Source: Cenococcum geophilum 1.58
Taxonomy: Eukaryota > Ascomycota > Dothideomycetes > Gloniales > Gloniaceae
NCBI GenBank assembly: GCA_001692895.1
Contig: KV748177.1
Location: forward strand, 3,696,130 to 3,760,129
Length of the DNA: 64,000 bases
Reading direction: 5' to 3'
The translations under genes and the position numbers were made by a program. This document shows, piece by piece, positions 1 through 11,016 of the stretch. The notes under the pieces are model-generated. The model saw only the letters and a list, made by a program, of their open reading frames with translations, was not told where the DNA came from and ran no database searches. The first letter of the stretch is position 1, and every line of letters starts with the position of its first letter.

Positions 1-23
1 CTTCATCGGTCCTCAAGTCAATC

Positions 24-2833
24 ATGGTCTCGAAGAACCATAAGAGGACACCTTCCGACGGAACGCCGTTGACGTACAATGATTCTGAGAATAGCGGTCC
101 TTATGGCCGCAGGCAGGCTATGGGGGCAATGCCAATGCTCCCTCCCGATCATCCTCATAACCAAAACCGGGTCTTGGGGCAGATACACAACCCCCCAAGT
201 AATCCATCTTCCCCTCAGAAGTCGAGAGACATGCAGGAAACAAAGCCCAAAGGCCTACACAAGAAGACACTCAGCTCGGTGTCTCTACGCTCACTGGGCA
301 AGGATAAAGAGAAAGAGAAAGACAAGCAGTGTAAAGAGTCCAGTCGACATCAAGCGGAGAAGGACACAACTGGCAGGCCGAAGAAGACCAAGTCCTCTAC
401 CAATTTAGCAGCAGTATTCCAGAGATCCAAAGCATCTAAGGAAGGCAATGATCAATCACAAGCGAAGGACAAAGAGAACACCACGCCGCCTAGCTCTGCC
501 GTTACAGAGGTTCACACCCCGATCTGGGCTCAATTTAGTTCTCAGCCGTTCCAGGAGATACGGACTACAAGCACTATTCCTCTCAACGACCGGCGCAACA
601 TTGAGCAAGAGATAGCTCTGTATACTCCAACGGAGTATTCTCCGTCAAAGCAACGAAACTTCTTCGACTATGGCCAGCCGTCACTCCAGAGGCGTGTTCC
701 TTCCAAAGAGAAAGAAAGACCTAGGTCCACATATCTCCCCACGAGCGCTTCGACCTCCTCTTTCATAGACACACTGTCTCGAAAGATCAGTAATGAGAGG
801 GTTCCGTTATCCATCACGAGAGGGAATGAGGCTCGGACAAAGAACGAGCATAATATGAAGGGTGTGTTGACTAGATCTATGCTACGGCGTACAAGCTCCG
901 AGAGCCAGAAGTCGAAGGATGAGCAATCGAACAGAGGCCTCACAATTGCTAAGAAGGGTGCACGAGTCATGGCTGCTGTAGCGGCGTTCAATGGCAAGGC
1001 AAGGGAGGCGGGGGCAGAGACACAGGTCAAACTTGATCCTAAGGTTGTTAATGCGGAGTTCGAAGCTGTGCTCGTAAGTTGTCCCAAGTTTCAAATAATA
1101 GAACATTCATGGAAGCTAATGCTTGGAACAGGAATCGAGGAATATCCCAGAACATCAGCGTGCACAGATGCGTACACTCAAGCTTGAAATCAAGGCAGAC
1201 TTTGTCCGTACAAACAAGGTTGACGCATCCCAATCTGGGAAAGAGACAACTTCGAAGCGTTCTCTTTGGGGTGAAACTACCTCGAAGCGTCCTACTCTTG
1301 GCCGATCAACGAAACCTAGATGTACCTCGCAAGATGGTGGGGAGAGCGCGACTCTAGAGGCTGCCGGTTCCGCAAGCTCTACAAAGCGCACTAGGCCACG
1401 CAGTAGGACATTCACGTTCAGCAAGGGAGATTCTCCTACAAAGAAACAGAAAGCTGAAGAACAGACGGCTTCAAGGGCACCGAAGCCGAGTACTATTCCT
1501 AAATCTCCTTCTTCAAAATCTTTGTCTTCCCTTAGCGCTTCTCAAGGCTCGTCCTTCTCAAGAAACCTAAAGCCCGCTGTACCGGATGAATTTGTCTCTT
1601 ATCTCCGGAAGATGCAGAGGCCGCAAGATGTTGAAATTGGCAAGCTGCACAAGCTTCGTCTTCTGCTTAGAAATGAAACCGTTGATTGGGTTGACACTTT
1701 TATCCGCCAGGGTGGAATGACCGGGCTAGTTGGTCTGTTATACCGGATTATGGAGATGGAATGGCGGTATGTATTCTGTTGCAATACTTGTGATGTTTTG
1801 CTGATCTTGTTATCTAGAGAGCAGCATGATGATGATCTCCTCGCCGAGGTCCTTCGTTGTCTTAAGGGTCTCTGTACCACAGATCTCGCTCTGAAGGAGC
1901 TTTGCGAGATTGCCTCGACGCTCTTCCCTGCGCTCCTCGCCATGCTTTTTGACGAAGAACGCAAAGGCCCAAGCGACTTCACCCATAGAGACCTCATCGT
2001 TAGCCTGCTCTGTAAGGCTCCAATCACTATATCCATAATCGTGGAGCCTCTGAAGAAGTATGAGAAGCTGACGTATCGCAGTTGCCCACCTCTCATCTGC
2101 TTCCGCAGTGGAACTGCCTTCTCGTGCCCGTACTGTACTGTCCTACCTGAAAGATCCTATTAAAGAAAAAGATGCTCGAACGATCCCTTTCATCCAGGAG
2201 ATGCATCAGCCGCGCCCCTACCGCGTCTGGTGCAACGAGGTTAATAACGTGACCAAAGAAGTATTCTGGATCTTCCTTCACCACCTAACCGTTATTCCCA
2301 TGCCGCCTTCTCCGAGCAGCTCTCCATCATCTAACGGAGGACATCAAAGCTATACTGCGACTCACTTTCCCGGTCCTCGCCTTCCAGTACCTGCCGCTCC
2401 CTATATTGGCGGTGTGGAATGGGACTCGACAAACTATATTGCTACCCACCTCGAGCTTCTTAACGGAATCATTGCATCACTCCCTACCGAAGCCGAGCGT
2501 AACTCCCTCCGCACCGAATTTCGTGCTTCGGGCTTCGAGAAAGTCATGGGCAATTACTTGCGTACCTGCAAAGAGAAGTACTACGGCGCCGTCCACGATG
2601 GGCTTAGAACCTGGATAGCGGCTGCAGTGGCTGACGGCTGGGACGTCAAGGCTGTGAGAATGGGGTGTGGTGATGGGAAGGGTCCCGGAAGCCCACTCAA
2701 GAGTCCAGCTAAGAGCCCGAAGAAGGTGGAGAAGGCTCCTAGGATCGAGGCTCCGAAGATGGATTTGCGGCTCGGGCTGGAGCTAGGATTCGAGAAAGAA
2801 TCCGGGAAAAAGGTGGTTGATGATTGGATCTGA
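24..2833 (+). CDS. rid1: Rid1-type GTPase-binding protein (formin GBD/FH3 half only)
   Basis: Exons 24-1073, 1132-1766, 1818-2011 and 2082-2833 give 876 residues; all three introns have GT..AG ends and the frame closes. Residues 1-330 are a basic, Ser/Lys-rich disordered region. From about 330 a diaphanous-type GTPase-binding/FH3 region follows, recognisable by PEHQRAQMRTLKLEIKADFV at the second exon start and by TKEVFWIFLHHLTVIP near 2260. The protein ends in a Lys/Pro/Ser tail and a stop, with no FH1 or FH2 actin-nucleating part. That is the architecture of the fungal protein annotated Rid1, a presumed effector or competitor for Rho/Rac/Cdc42 GTPases in polarised growth; the role is inferred from the family. 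Only 23 bases precede the ATG, so an upstream exon outside the window cannot be excluded. Confidence 0.85.
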
Positions 2834-4029
2834 AGACGGGATGAGTTGAGTAATTGAGGTTGTGGAAGTTGTGAAATGTGTACAAGGGTCAATAAAGGAC
2901 AGGAGTGTGGAAAACTCGAGGGTGAGATGTTGATAAATTTGATGTTTTCTTACTGTGCGTCATGGGTGGTGTTCTGGGGCTTTCTTATGTTTCCTTTACG
3001 GTCTCCTTCTGGGCTCTGGCGTGGGATTTCCTTTAATGGGTTTTCTTGTGTATGCATGAGAGCACAGCGAGCTGTAATGATTGACGATGAAATGGACGAA
3101 GATCAGACGAGAGGCATGGGGTCATGATTTTCCCTCTTCCTGTAGATATATTACTATGAAATGACTTCTCCGTCATCAATAAATTTATGCTATAACGATC
3201 AGAGCGTTTGCATGTTGATCCTTCTGGAGCTTCCTTTTCTTGGGGCTTTGGTTGTTGGTGTCCCCAGGGTCCAATACAAATACAGTATGGTTGAATGATA
3301 TGTTTGTATTCACGCACAAGCTACCGACGCAAGATACGTCAAACGCTTAACCGAAGAAATGAACTGCTGCAGATACTTAAAGTCTAACTTGGTATTTAAG
3401 TTAAGATAAAATTGACAGGTAGACCTCAGAGAACAATATATACTGTCACAGATCCCTCAGCGGGTGGCAAAATTTTACAGTTGATATTTATATTGTGGTT
3501 AAATAGTCTCTAGACAGGCTATTATCTGGTGGGATGCATTTCACATTTAATAACGGCGAAGGCGGTCCACTGGGAAGGCACTACCTGGGCGAATACCTAC
3601 CTAATTAAATGTAGGTTGCCAAGACGCGCGGCATCAATCTCGCTTCCACTCCCTATTCATCTTGAAAGAGGTCGAGCTTTCCATCAACAACGCATAGATA
3701 ACCACGTCACTTCCACACCAATGGAGTGGCAGAATGTATCTGTCCTGCTTGGCCCCACATAGAATTTTTTTTTCCTTTTCAGGTTCAATATTGCGAGCAG
3801 ATCAGATACTCTGAACTGCGTTACTTGTCTAGAGCGCTCGATTTAAAATTCACGACGACAACCTTCATAGTACTTCACTGGCAACAGTACCTAAGTTTTT
3901 GGCGCCCCAGGACTTCTTAGGATCTTCCATCTATTCATGCGCTACATCTTTGGCTAAAACGCCTAATAGCAACTCTGAACCGACCCTGACATAAATGTAC
4001 TTGGAAGGCTTCTCTACAGCAACAAAAGA
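2834..4029. other. Intergenic, Rid1 3' side and YTH-gene promoter
   Basis: No supported gene. Small open frames here lack homology that I recognise and are cut by stops. The stretch near 3380-3530 is AT-rich. It presumably holds the Rid1 3' UTR and the promoter and leader of the next gene. Confidence 0.6.
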
Positions 4030-7000
4030 ATGGAGTGGCAGCAAGACAACAACCTCGGTTATGGCTATCCATACTTTCCTAATCAACAGGTGGCTACATA
4101 CCCTACTCCATTTGCTATCGCCCATGGTGTTCCCGGTGCTTCATCATATCTAGATTACGACGAAGAGCTGGATGATGAGGATGATGCGGGGATGTATGAA
4201 GGGGACGACGAGTATATGGATGCTCCATTAGGCCAAAATCATCATGGATATGTACAGCTATCTCAAGCTCAAGCTCGAATGCACGGCCAGCCCTATCCAG
4301 CTGGGTTTGATGACACAGTGAGTTCTGCTCAATCCTTTGGCTCTTCTCTTTGTGATATACTCTTAAGCTAAGTTTTCTGAGATGTTTCAGGATGACAGTC
4401 GCGAGCAGCCACAAACCAATGCCCTTCCAGGAGTTCAAACTCCTCAGCCATCCGGCTCCGGCGATCCTCCCAGTGCAGCAAGGGCCGCCGAACTACGAGC
4501 GAAGTTGATAGCAATGAGGTCTTCTAGTAGGACACCGGGAGTACAAGATAGAGCGGAACAAAAACGGGGCGCAGTCCCTCAAAATGTCAAGCCTGCCGCG
4601 CCTGGAAGGAAGAGTTCCGTCACCGATGTTGATGACCTGCTTGCAGAAGGCAGGGCTGCTGCTGAAGCAAAGGCGAAGCAAAGTAATGTCGTGAAGATTT
4701 CTGCTCGCACCGATAATTCTGCTCAGGACAAGACCCAAATTGATAGTCAACCGAAGATGCAAGCAACACTCACTCAAGGGAATTCAAAACCGGCACCAGT
4801 TCCAGAAGTACAACAAAAGACTGTCCAAGCACAGAGTAGTAATAGTGGTCCTAGGGATACGCCGCAAATTACAAAGGTGGGCCAGGACGGCCAAAATGTA
4901 AAGAAGTCCCCAGTGTCCCAACAAACGAGAGAACCTGAACAAACGAGAGAAGCCCGTATGGAGTCAAATGGCCGACCTCAATCAAGAATTGCGAGTGATG
5001 AATCAAAAGTGATTCGCTCAAGGGAAAATGGGAATCATGAACCTCCAAGACACAATAATAATAGATCTCAAATTGACCCAAGGGACACACATGCTGACGC
5101 TCCAAAAGATCGTCCTAAATCTTTAGCAACTCAGCCCCGACAAACTGACATAAGATCTGAACCAGAGAGAAGCAATGAACAACGTTTGAATCCTGTCAAT
5201 GTAACTCCTACTGAGACAGCACAGAATAATGGAGAGCGCCAACACACAACTAACAAGTCAATTACTTCTAATAATGAAATAGCAACATCTACAAAGCCTA
5301 CAAGAGAAGAGAAAACCACTGAACAACGGGTAGCACGGGTGGACCGTCAACCAGCGAATATTGATACACGTGCTAATCTCTCTCACCGTGAACTGGCCTC
5401 TAGACAAGATTCAGCATTACAAATTCAACAACAAGCAATGGATGGGCCTCCGAAGAATGCCGCTGCATACTCTAAATATTTTGAAGATCTGGATGAATGG
5501 CTTGAAATAACTGGTTATCATGACCAACAATATCGTCAAAATTCACTGCGGCGCCATAGGGCTCTTGCAGAACTTGAACTGCAAAGGGAGAAGATTGAGC
5601 GTGAAGCACAAATGGAGCAGGAAGACAAGGCTTATCTCACTCGTTCACAGTCATTTCGTACACCCTCTGTCCGTCCAACAAGTCTTGCCAGAGCATCATC
5701 TGTGGTGTCTATGCCACCTCCGCCTTTACCGATCTCTACATCTACTTCAAGGGCGTTTGGTGCTTCGTCTCCAGCGAAGACTGATAGCACGCCGCACTCG
5801 ACGACCCAAACTTCCCAAGCTAGCACGAAGCGTCCTCTATCGCCAACCGCAGGACCGGCGCATAGTCATGAGCGAGCGGATAAGCATATAAGGTTGGATG
5901 CGACTGCAGGCGCTCAACAGCGGTCGGAAGAACGCGAGGATCGGGTTCCACGTGTGATGCATGATGACATGCCTTTGTCTGCCTCTAGGTAATATATTGT
6001 GCATTCTTAATTGGCAACGGAAAACTTAGTGCAACAATCTCACTTAACGACAAATCGTGGGCTCTTTTAAAAAAGAATCGTTTAGCCCCTTTAATAGTAG
6101 TTGGGGGGTTTCTCAATCATTTTGTTGAGTACCCTCACGTTCATGCCGCACTGTTCTCTCTTCGACGACAAATTGAGTAAGTGTTCCAAGAAGCTGACGC
6201 CCAAATAGCTTTAGACGCAAGGATGACGAATACCGTATTCGAGGTGCTGTAGAGGAGAGTCCGGAAACTCTTCGTCATTCTCACTCCCGCCCACAATCCT
6301 CAAGAGGTCGACTAGCAAGGAGCCCTAGCCCATTGCCTTTATCACGCCGAATCTCCTTGCCTGAGGACCATGTGCGCCGCATAGAGGATGAACGTCCTCA
6401 TCCACGGAGTGTTGTGCCATACAATGGGGGTAGACCCCGCGAGAGCAGGGAGCCTTCTCCTGTCCATCGGAATTATACTCGACCACGCACCCCTACGTCT
6501 CATCAGTGGCCAGATCGTTATAATTTGCGTCGTTCGCCTCCAGAAGTGTACGATGAATATCCATTTCACCACCATAGCGACCGCGGCCGAGGCAGGCCTC
6601 GAGGCCGTTCCTCATTTTCTACCCGGGGAGGCAGACCTAAGTACCTGAGTAGAGATGGAGCTGGACATGGTGGAATAGCTTCGCTGAACTTACGACAAGG
6701 CGGTCAGTGCCACTCTTAATCTTGTCAATCTTAACAGCATCCTCGAAGCTGCTAGCATCTTCCCAGTATTATCAATTATCCATCCTCATATTTTGAGTGC
6801 TGAATAGGAGCACGATATTTCATGATCAAGTCATGGAATTACGACAATGTTGAAGCGGCGCAGCGCGAGAGCATTTGGGCCACACAACCGCATAACGAAG
6901 AGCTTCTGGCTGAAGCTTTTAAGAGCAGCCGACATGTTATCCTGCTCTTTTCGGTCAATAAAAGTACAGCTTTTCAGGGCTATGTATGTGCTGCTTTTCG

Positions 7001-7454
7001 TAACATTAGGTTTTCCAAAAAGGTTCATCTCAAAAGAAAACACTCCCGTCTCCTCATAAACTTTGAAGCCTTCGTTGTACCATTACGTCTCCTTACCTGA
7101 AATTTCTATAATTATCAAATCACCTCCACGATACTAATCGTTTGTATATCCACTTGTTTCTTGTTACGTATTCGTACACATACTTACAGGCCACTAAAAT
7201 AGGCTCGTATGCAATCAGCACCTGGCACCGCGCCAGTCCCTTCATGGACGAAAAATCTACTTTGGCAGTCCTCAGGCCCCTTCTTTATCCGCTGGATGAC
7301 GATCGCAGAAACTCGCTTCTCTCGCGTAGGACACCTTAAGAACTCGCTCAATGAAGGCCAAGCAGTGTTAGTAGGAAGAGATGGCCAAGAGATCGAGGAG
7401 GAATGTGGTAGAATGCTTTGTGAACTTATCGATGAGGTTGGAGAGAGATATTAG
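4030..7454 (+). CDS. YTH-domain RNA-binding protein (m6A reader, YTHDC1-like)
   Basis: Exons 4030-4317, 4391-5988, 6215-6702, 6808-6983 and 7203-7454 give 933 residues. The first about 790 residues are low-complexity: an acidic N-terminus (DEELDDEDD), a long Gln/Asn/Arg-rich part, a short helical block around YFEDLDEWLEITGYHDQQYR, then an Arg/Ser/Pro and RG-rich stretch. The YTH domain fills the C-terminus: ARYFMIKSWNYDNV, then SIWATQPHNEELLAEAF with the first cage Trp, FSVNKSTAFQGYARM, and VGHLKNSLNEGQAVLVGRDG ending in GQEIEEECG. The GRDGQEIE ending resembles human YTHDC1 rather than YTHDF proteins. Such domains bind N6-methyladenosine in RNA; nuclear action in mRNA or meiotic-transcript control is inferred from Mmi1/YTHDC1 relatives. 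Introns 2 and 4 (226 and 219 bp) are long for this locus, and the acceptor at 7202 was chosen because it restores GYARM. Confidence 0.88.
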
Positions 7455-7850
7455 TGGGATTATGGAAGAGATTAAGGGAAGATAAGACTGCATTATTTTA
7501 GCATATGCCGTTTAATTCTCCGGCAACTATTAGTAGGATTCTTAGCCATAGCCATAGCCTTAGCTTTAGTTTTAATCTAAAAGTTAGTTTTTTTTCTTGA
7601 TCATTTACTCTACAATCCAATTTTCAGGAATCCCAGTGTCATGAATGGATGACTTTGAGTTTGATCAGATACTGATCAGCTATTAAGATATGAGAAAGGT
7701 ATAGAAGGCCGAAGTTTGAGATGCTAAATTCAATGTTCAATTCATGTTAATCACAAGCACCGCACGAAGCCGCCAGCCTTTGGGGTATCACTGATCAACC
7801 TAAACCAGCCCTAACGCCGACCATGCTCTGCTTTCATCTCACTCAGCCAC
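7455..7850. other. Convergent intergenic spacer
   Basis: Tail-to-tail space between the YTH gene and the BRAP2-like gene. It is AT-rich up to about 7780, with short repeats of the word TAGCC near 7540-7560. No gene is seen; it should carry both 3' UTRs. Confidence 0.6.
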
Positions 7851-10230
7851 TCACTTCCTACCCTTCCCCTTCCGCCGCCCTTTCTTCCCGTCGCTCTCTC
7901 CCTCTCGCCCAGATCCAACTTGAACCTTCCCACTTTCCACCTCACCCTCCTGCAATCCAAGCACCTCGTTTTCCTGCATCTCCTTCAACTTTTCCTGCCC
8001 GGAGATGAAAAAACTAAGGTCCCGATTCTGCTCCTCCAAATCCGCCTTCTCCTTCTCCGCCTCCTTAGCCCTCGCTTCCGCCTCCGCCACTTTGCTTTCC
8101 AGGAACGCGATGCGCGTCATCAGAGACTCGTTGATCGTCTTCTCTTCCTGGTACTGCTTCGTGACTTTCCGCGCTAGCTCCTGCGCCGCGCTACACCGGG
8201 CCGACTGGCGCGCCGCGTCCTTTTCCAAGCCCGCTATGGCGGTGCGGGATTCCGCGTGTTGCAGCCGCAGCGCAGAGATCTGGGCGGCGAGCGTCGAGGC
8301 AGTGCGTGCGGCATCATCGGCCCCGGACGCCGCTTTGGCTGCCTTGTCCGCGGCGCGCTCGACCTGTTCTTCAAAGTAGGCGCGCTGGGATTCCAGCTGT
8401 GAGGTCAGGAGGTAGGCGTACTCGATGCCCATGTTGTCGAGCTTCTCGCGCGGCACCGTGTCGGCGGCGTAACCGGTCATTAAGTTGGAGTTGCGCGACA
8501 GAGCGGGGTGGGTGAAGGAGGAGGCGGGCAGGTCGACGAGCTTGCCGTCGGCTTTGTTCTGGATCAGGCGGTGCACGTAGCCGTCACCAGCGTAGTCCCA
8601 CACGTGCTGCGTTACGACGTCCATGGCGTAGGTGTGCGAGGTGGCTTCGTAGTGAGCGAAGGCGTGCGCTGAGTCGTAGCGACCACATCCTGTGCTGCCA
8701 CATATGAGACTGTTAAGATATTAGTTTCAGGTTCTGGTGCTTGAGAGCCGCTTCTGCCGAGGAGAATTGACATGGTGGAGAAAGTGAGTAAAGAGAGGTA
8801 GTGTACTTACCATATCCAGAGATTAGCCGTCGATCCACATACACTACACTCGTTTTCTGGTCCCTCGCTGTCGCCATGGCCCCGACCAATTAATGCATCA
8901 TTCTGAGTATATCTACACACTGGACACCCACTTCCTCGCCATTTCTCGAGACAAGCACAGTGGAAAACGTGCTGGCATAGTATAGTAAGTAGGCCGGTTG
9001 TCTCATCCATACGTTCTAAGCACACCGGACATGTTGGAAGCTCTACCAAAGAGGGTGTTGGTGGTGCTAGTGGTTTAGTTGTAAGAGAAGATGCAAGGGA
9101 GGATGACTCGACTGGCGATGAGACAGTTGCGGGTAAGGGAGCTGTAGGTTGTGCTGTCGCAGCGGGAGTGAATGGATCATTGGTCATATTAGGGAAACTC
9201 GAAGGGTCTCGATTGGTGTCTGTAGTTTGAAATTCGATGGACTTGACGAAAACTACATGGCAGTTCTCTGGCTATACGTAGGACAATTAGTACAAGAAGC
9301 TCTGACTTGGAGCATTGTACGCCTTACCTCCATACTATTGAATAGCTTACCATTCCACTCTTTCCGCCATTCTCGCGCTTTATTTGCCTCTCTGAACTTC
9401 ATAAGTACCATGTATTTATTTGTCCTGCCCGTCCTTATGAGCCGAAAATGGCTGACGTCTTCCCGCGTCTGCTCCCCCACATATCCAAGCAAGTCCGAAG
9501 GCGTCATGTATGAAGGTACGGCAAGTATACACAGTGTGGTACAGTCCTCCTCTTTGAAGCTTTTATCCTCTGTAGCTCCACCTGCTCCCTCACCATCTAA
9601 GCCTTCACTTAAGATAGCGTCATCATAGAGCCCCGGTGTCTCTTGACCATCTCGATATAGGTGCACCACTCCCCAGCCCACTTCAGTATTTTTCGGATCT
9701 GAGGGGATAAATTTGCCTTTAGTTGCTAGGCCTCCTGAGCTGGCCCCGACGTGGGGAGGATGGCTAAGTGATTTTCCCCGAGCCCTGGCACCTTCTTCTG
9801 TGCTTGATGGAATCATGTCTATGCTTTGAATGGAGACAATTCCGAACCGCCAGTCCTTTGAAGCGGGGTGCTGTGAAGGTATGCTAGCTATTCCGGCTTT
9901 AGTTAAAGGTACTGGACTCTCTCGGTGATCCTCGGAGGAGGAACCGTTAAGATAGCTAAGTCGGCGCTGGACGGGCGGCCGGACTTCAAATGTGGAAAGA
10001 GTAGGACAGTCAGTGCTCGAAACAGCAGTCTTGGATCGTTTATGGGTCTTCTTTGGTGTAGGAGATGAGCTCCACGAGGAGGTTCTGTGAATGGGTAGCT
10101 CTGAAATGAAGATATTTGTTCCTGGTGGCGGCGTGTACACAGTTTGCAAGCAAGGCGGGGAAGACGGCTGCGAGGGGTCGCCAGGAGATGGATAAAGCTC
10201 GAATGCGAGGTGGAAGAAGTATGATGGCAT
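7851..10230 (-). CDS. BRAP2/Etp1-family RING and UBP zinc-finger protein
   Basis: On the minus strand, exons 9328-10230, 8811-9271 and 7851-8709 give 740 residues. In order: a BRAP2 N-terminal RRM-like domain ending across the first splice (KLFNSME joined to PENCHVVFVKSIEF); a RING-H2 finger starting at about residue 382 (CPVCLERMDE, then LCQHVFHCACLEKW and CPVC); a ZnF-UBP (CSVCGSTANLWI joined by the second splice to CLICGSTGCGRY, then HAFAHYEATSHTYAMD); a coiled coil of about 130 residues rich in Ala/Glu; and a Lys-rich tail KKGRRKGKGRK. This is the order of human BRAP/IMP and yeast Etp1. The family are E3 ligases that bind ubiquitin through the UBP finger; human BRAP tunes Ras-MAPK signalling and Etp1 acts in the ethanol/nitrogen response. 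Which applies here is unknown. Confidence 0.9.
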
Positions 10231-11016
10231 TAGGAAAAGAGACTTGTAGTGTCATCAATATCGTACATGGTTAAATGTGTGGGGCTTCATTGATGGTGGG
10301 TACGTAATGCAGAGGTTGTGGATGCAAGAGAACAAGGGTGGCAAAAATCAAGAACGTCACATTCACGGCTTACATACTTAGTCACAAAATCTCGAGGGAA
10401 TTTCTAGAATTGTAGCTCGCAGCATTTTATCGAAAGTTCCTTGGGACTCAATTTGGCTTTATGTTGAGAGCTGGTCTCGAAACGTCTTCTCCGACATCAT
10501 TAGTCAACCACAGATCTTATCAATATGAAAATGTATTCGTCTTGTTCATTTGATCTGGGCAAAGCTACAAACATAAGCTAATACAGCCCCCAAGATAGTA
10601 TTGACTGTGCACTCCTGGCCGTGCCCTTAGACCGGAACCCCCTTTGCCACCGAATCATACCCAGGAAGCAGTAAAATAGATGTACGCCAGTAAATATGCA
10701 GGATGCCTCCCCCTTCAATAACGCCATGAAATGCTCAATGCAAGAGCCCAATAAAAAGGAGGCCAAAAATATATGCTCAAGTAAGAAAGTAGAGCAGAAC
10801 AAAGCAAGTTCTAGATATTACAAATCCACCAATCTTCCCTTCCAAAATGTTGTAATCCGTGATCGTTAGTTTTGTAAGACTGGTTGTAAAATGTAAATCC
10901 GCTCCTAGTTTAGTCGTAGGCTATTCGTAACCCTGTAGAGAAACCGTTGTATAATAGTATGTGATGCTTAAAGCAAGTCGAAGCGTTGTTCAACAAAAGT
11001 TATCGGAAAACGAGGC
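10231..11016. other. Intergenic: BRAP2-gene promoter side and Cdc4-gene 3' side
   Basis: No supported gene. The open frame at 10578-10802 on the minus strand has no recognisable content. The region contains the leader of the minus-strand gene below 10230 and the 3' UTR of the one ending at 11017. Confidence 0.6.

Noticed and set aside
8005..8515. Several plus-strand frames of 69-124 codons
   Set aside because: They are antisense to the Ala/Glu-rich coiled coil of the BRAP2-like gene and are Ser/Arg/Cys-rich shadows.
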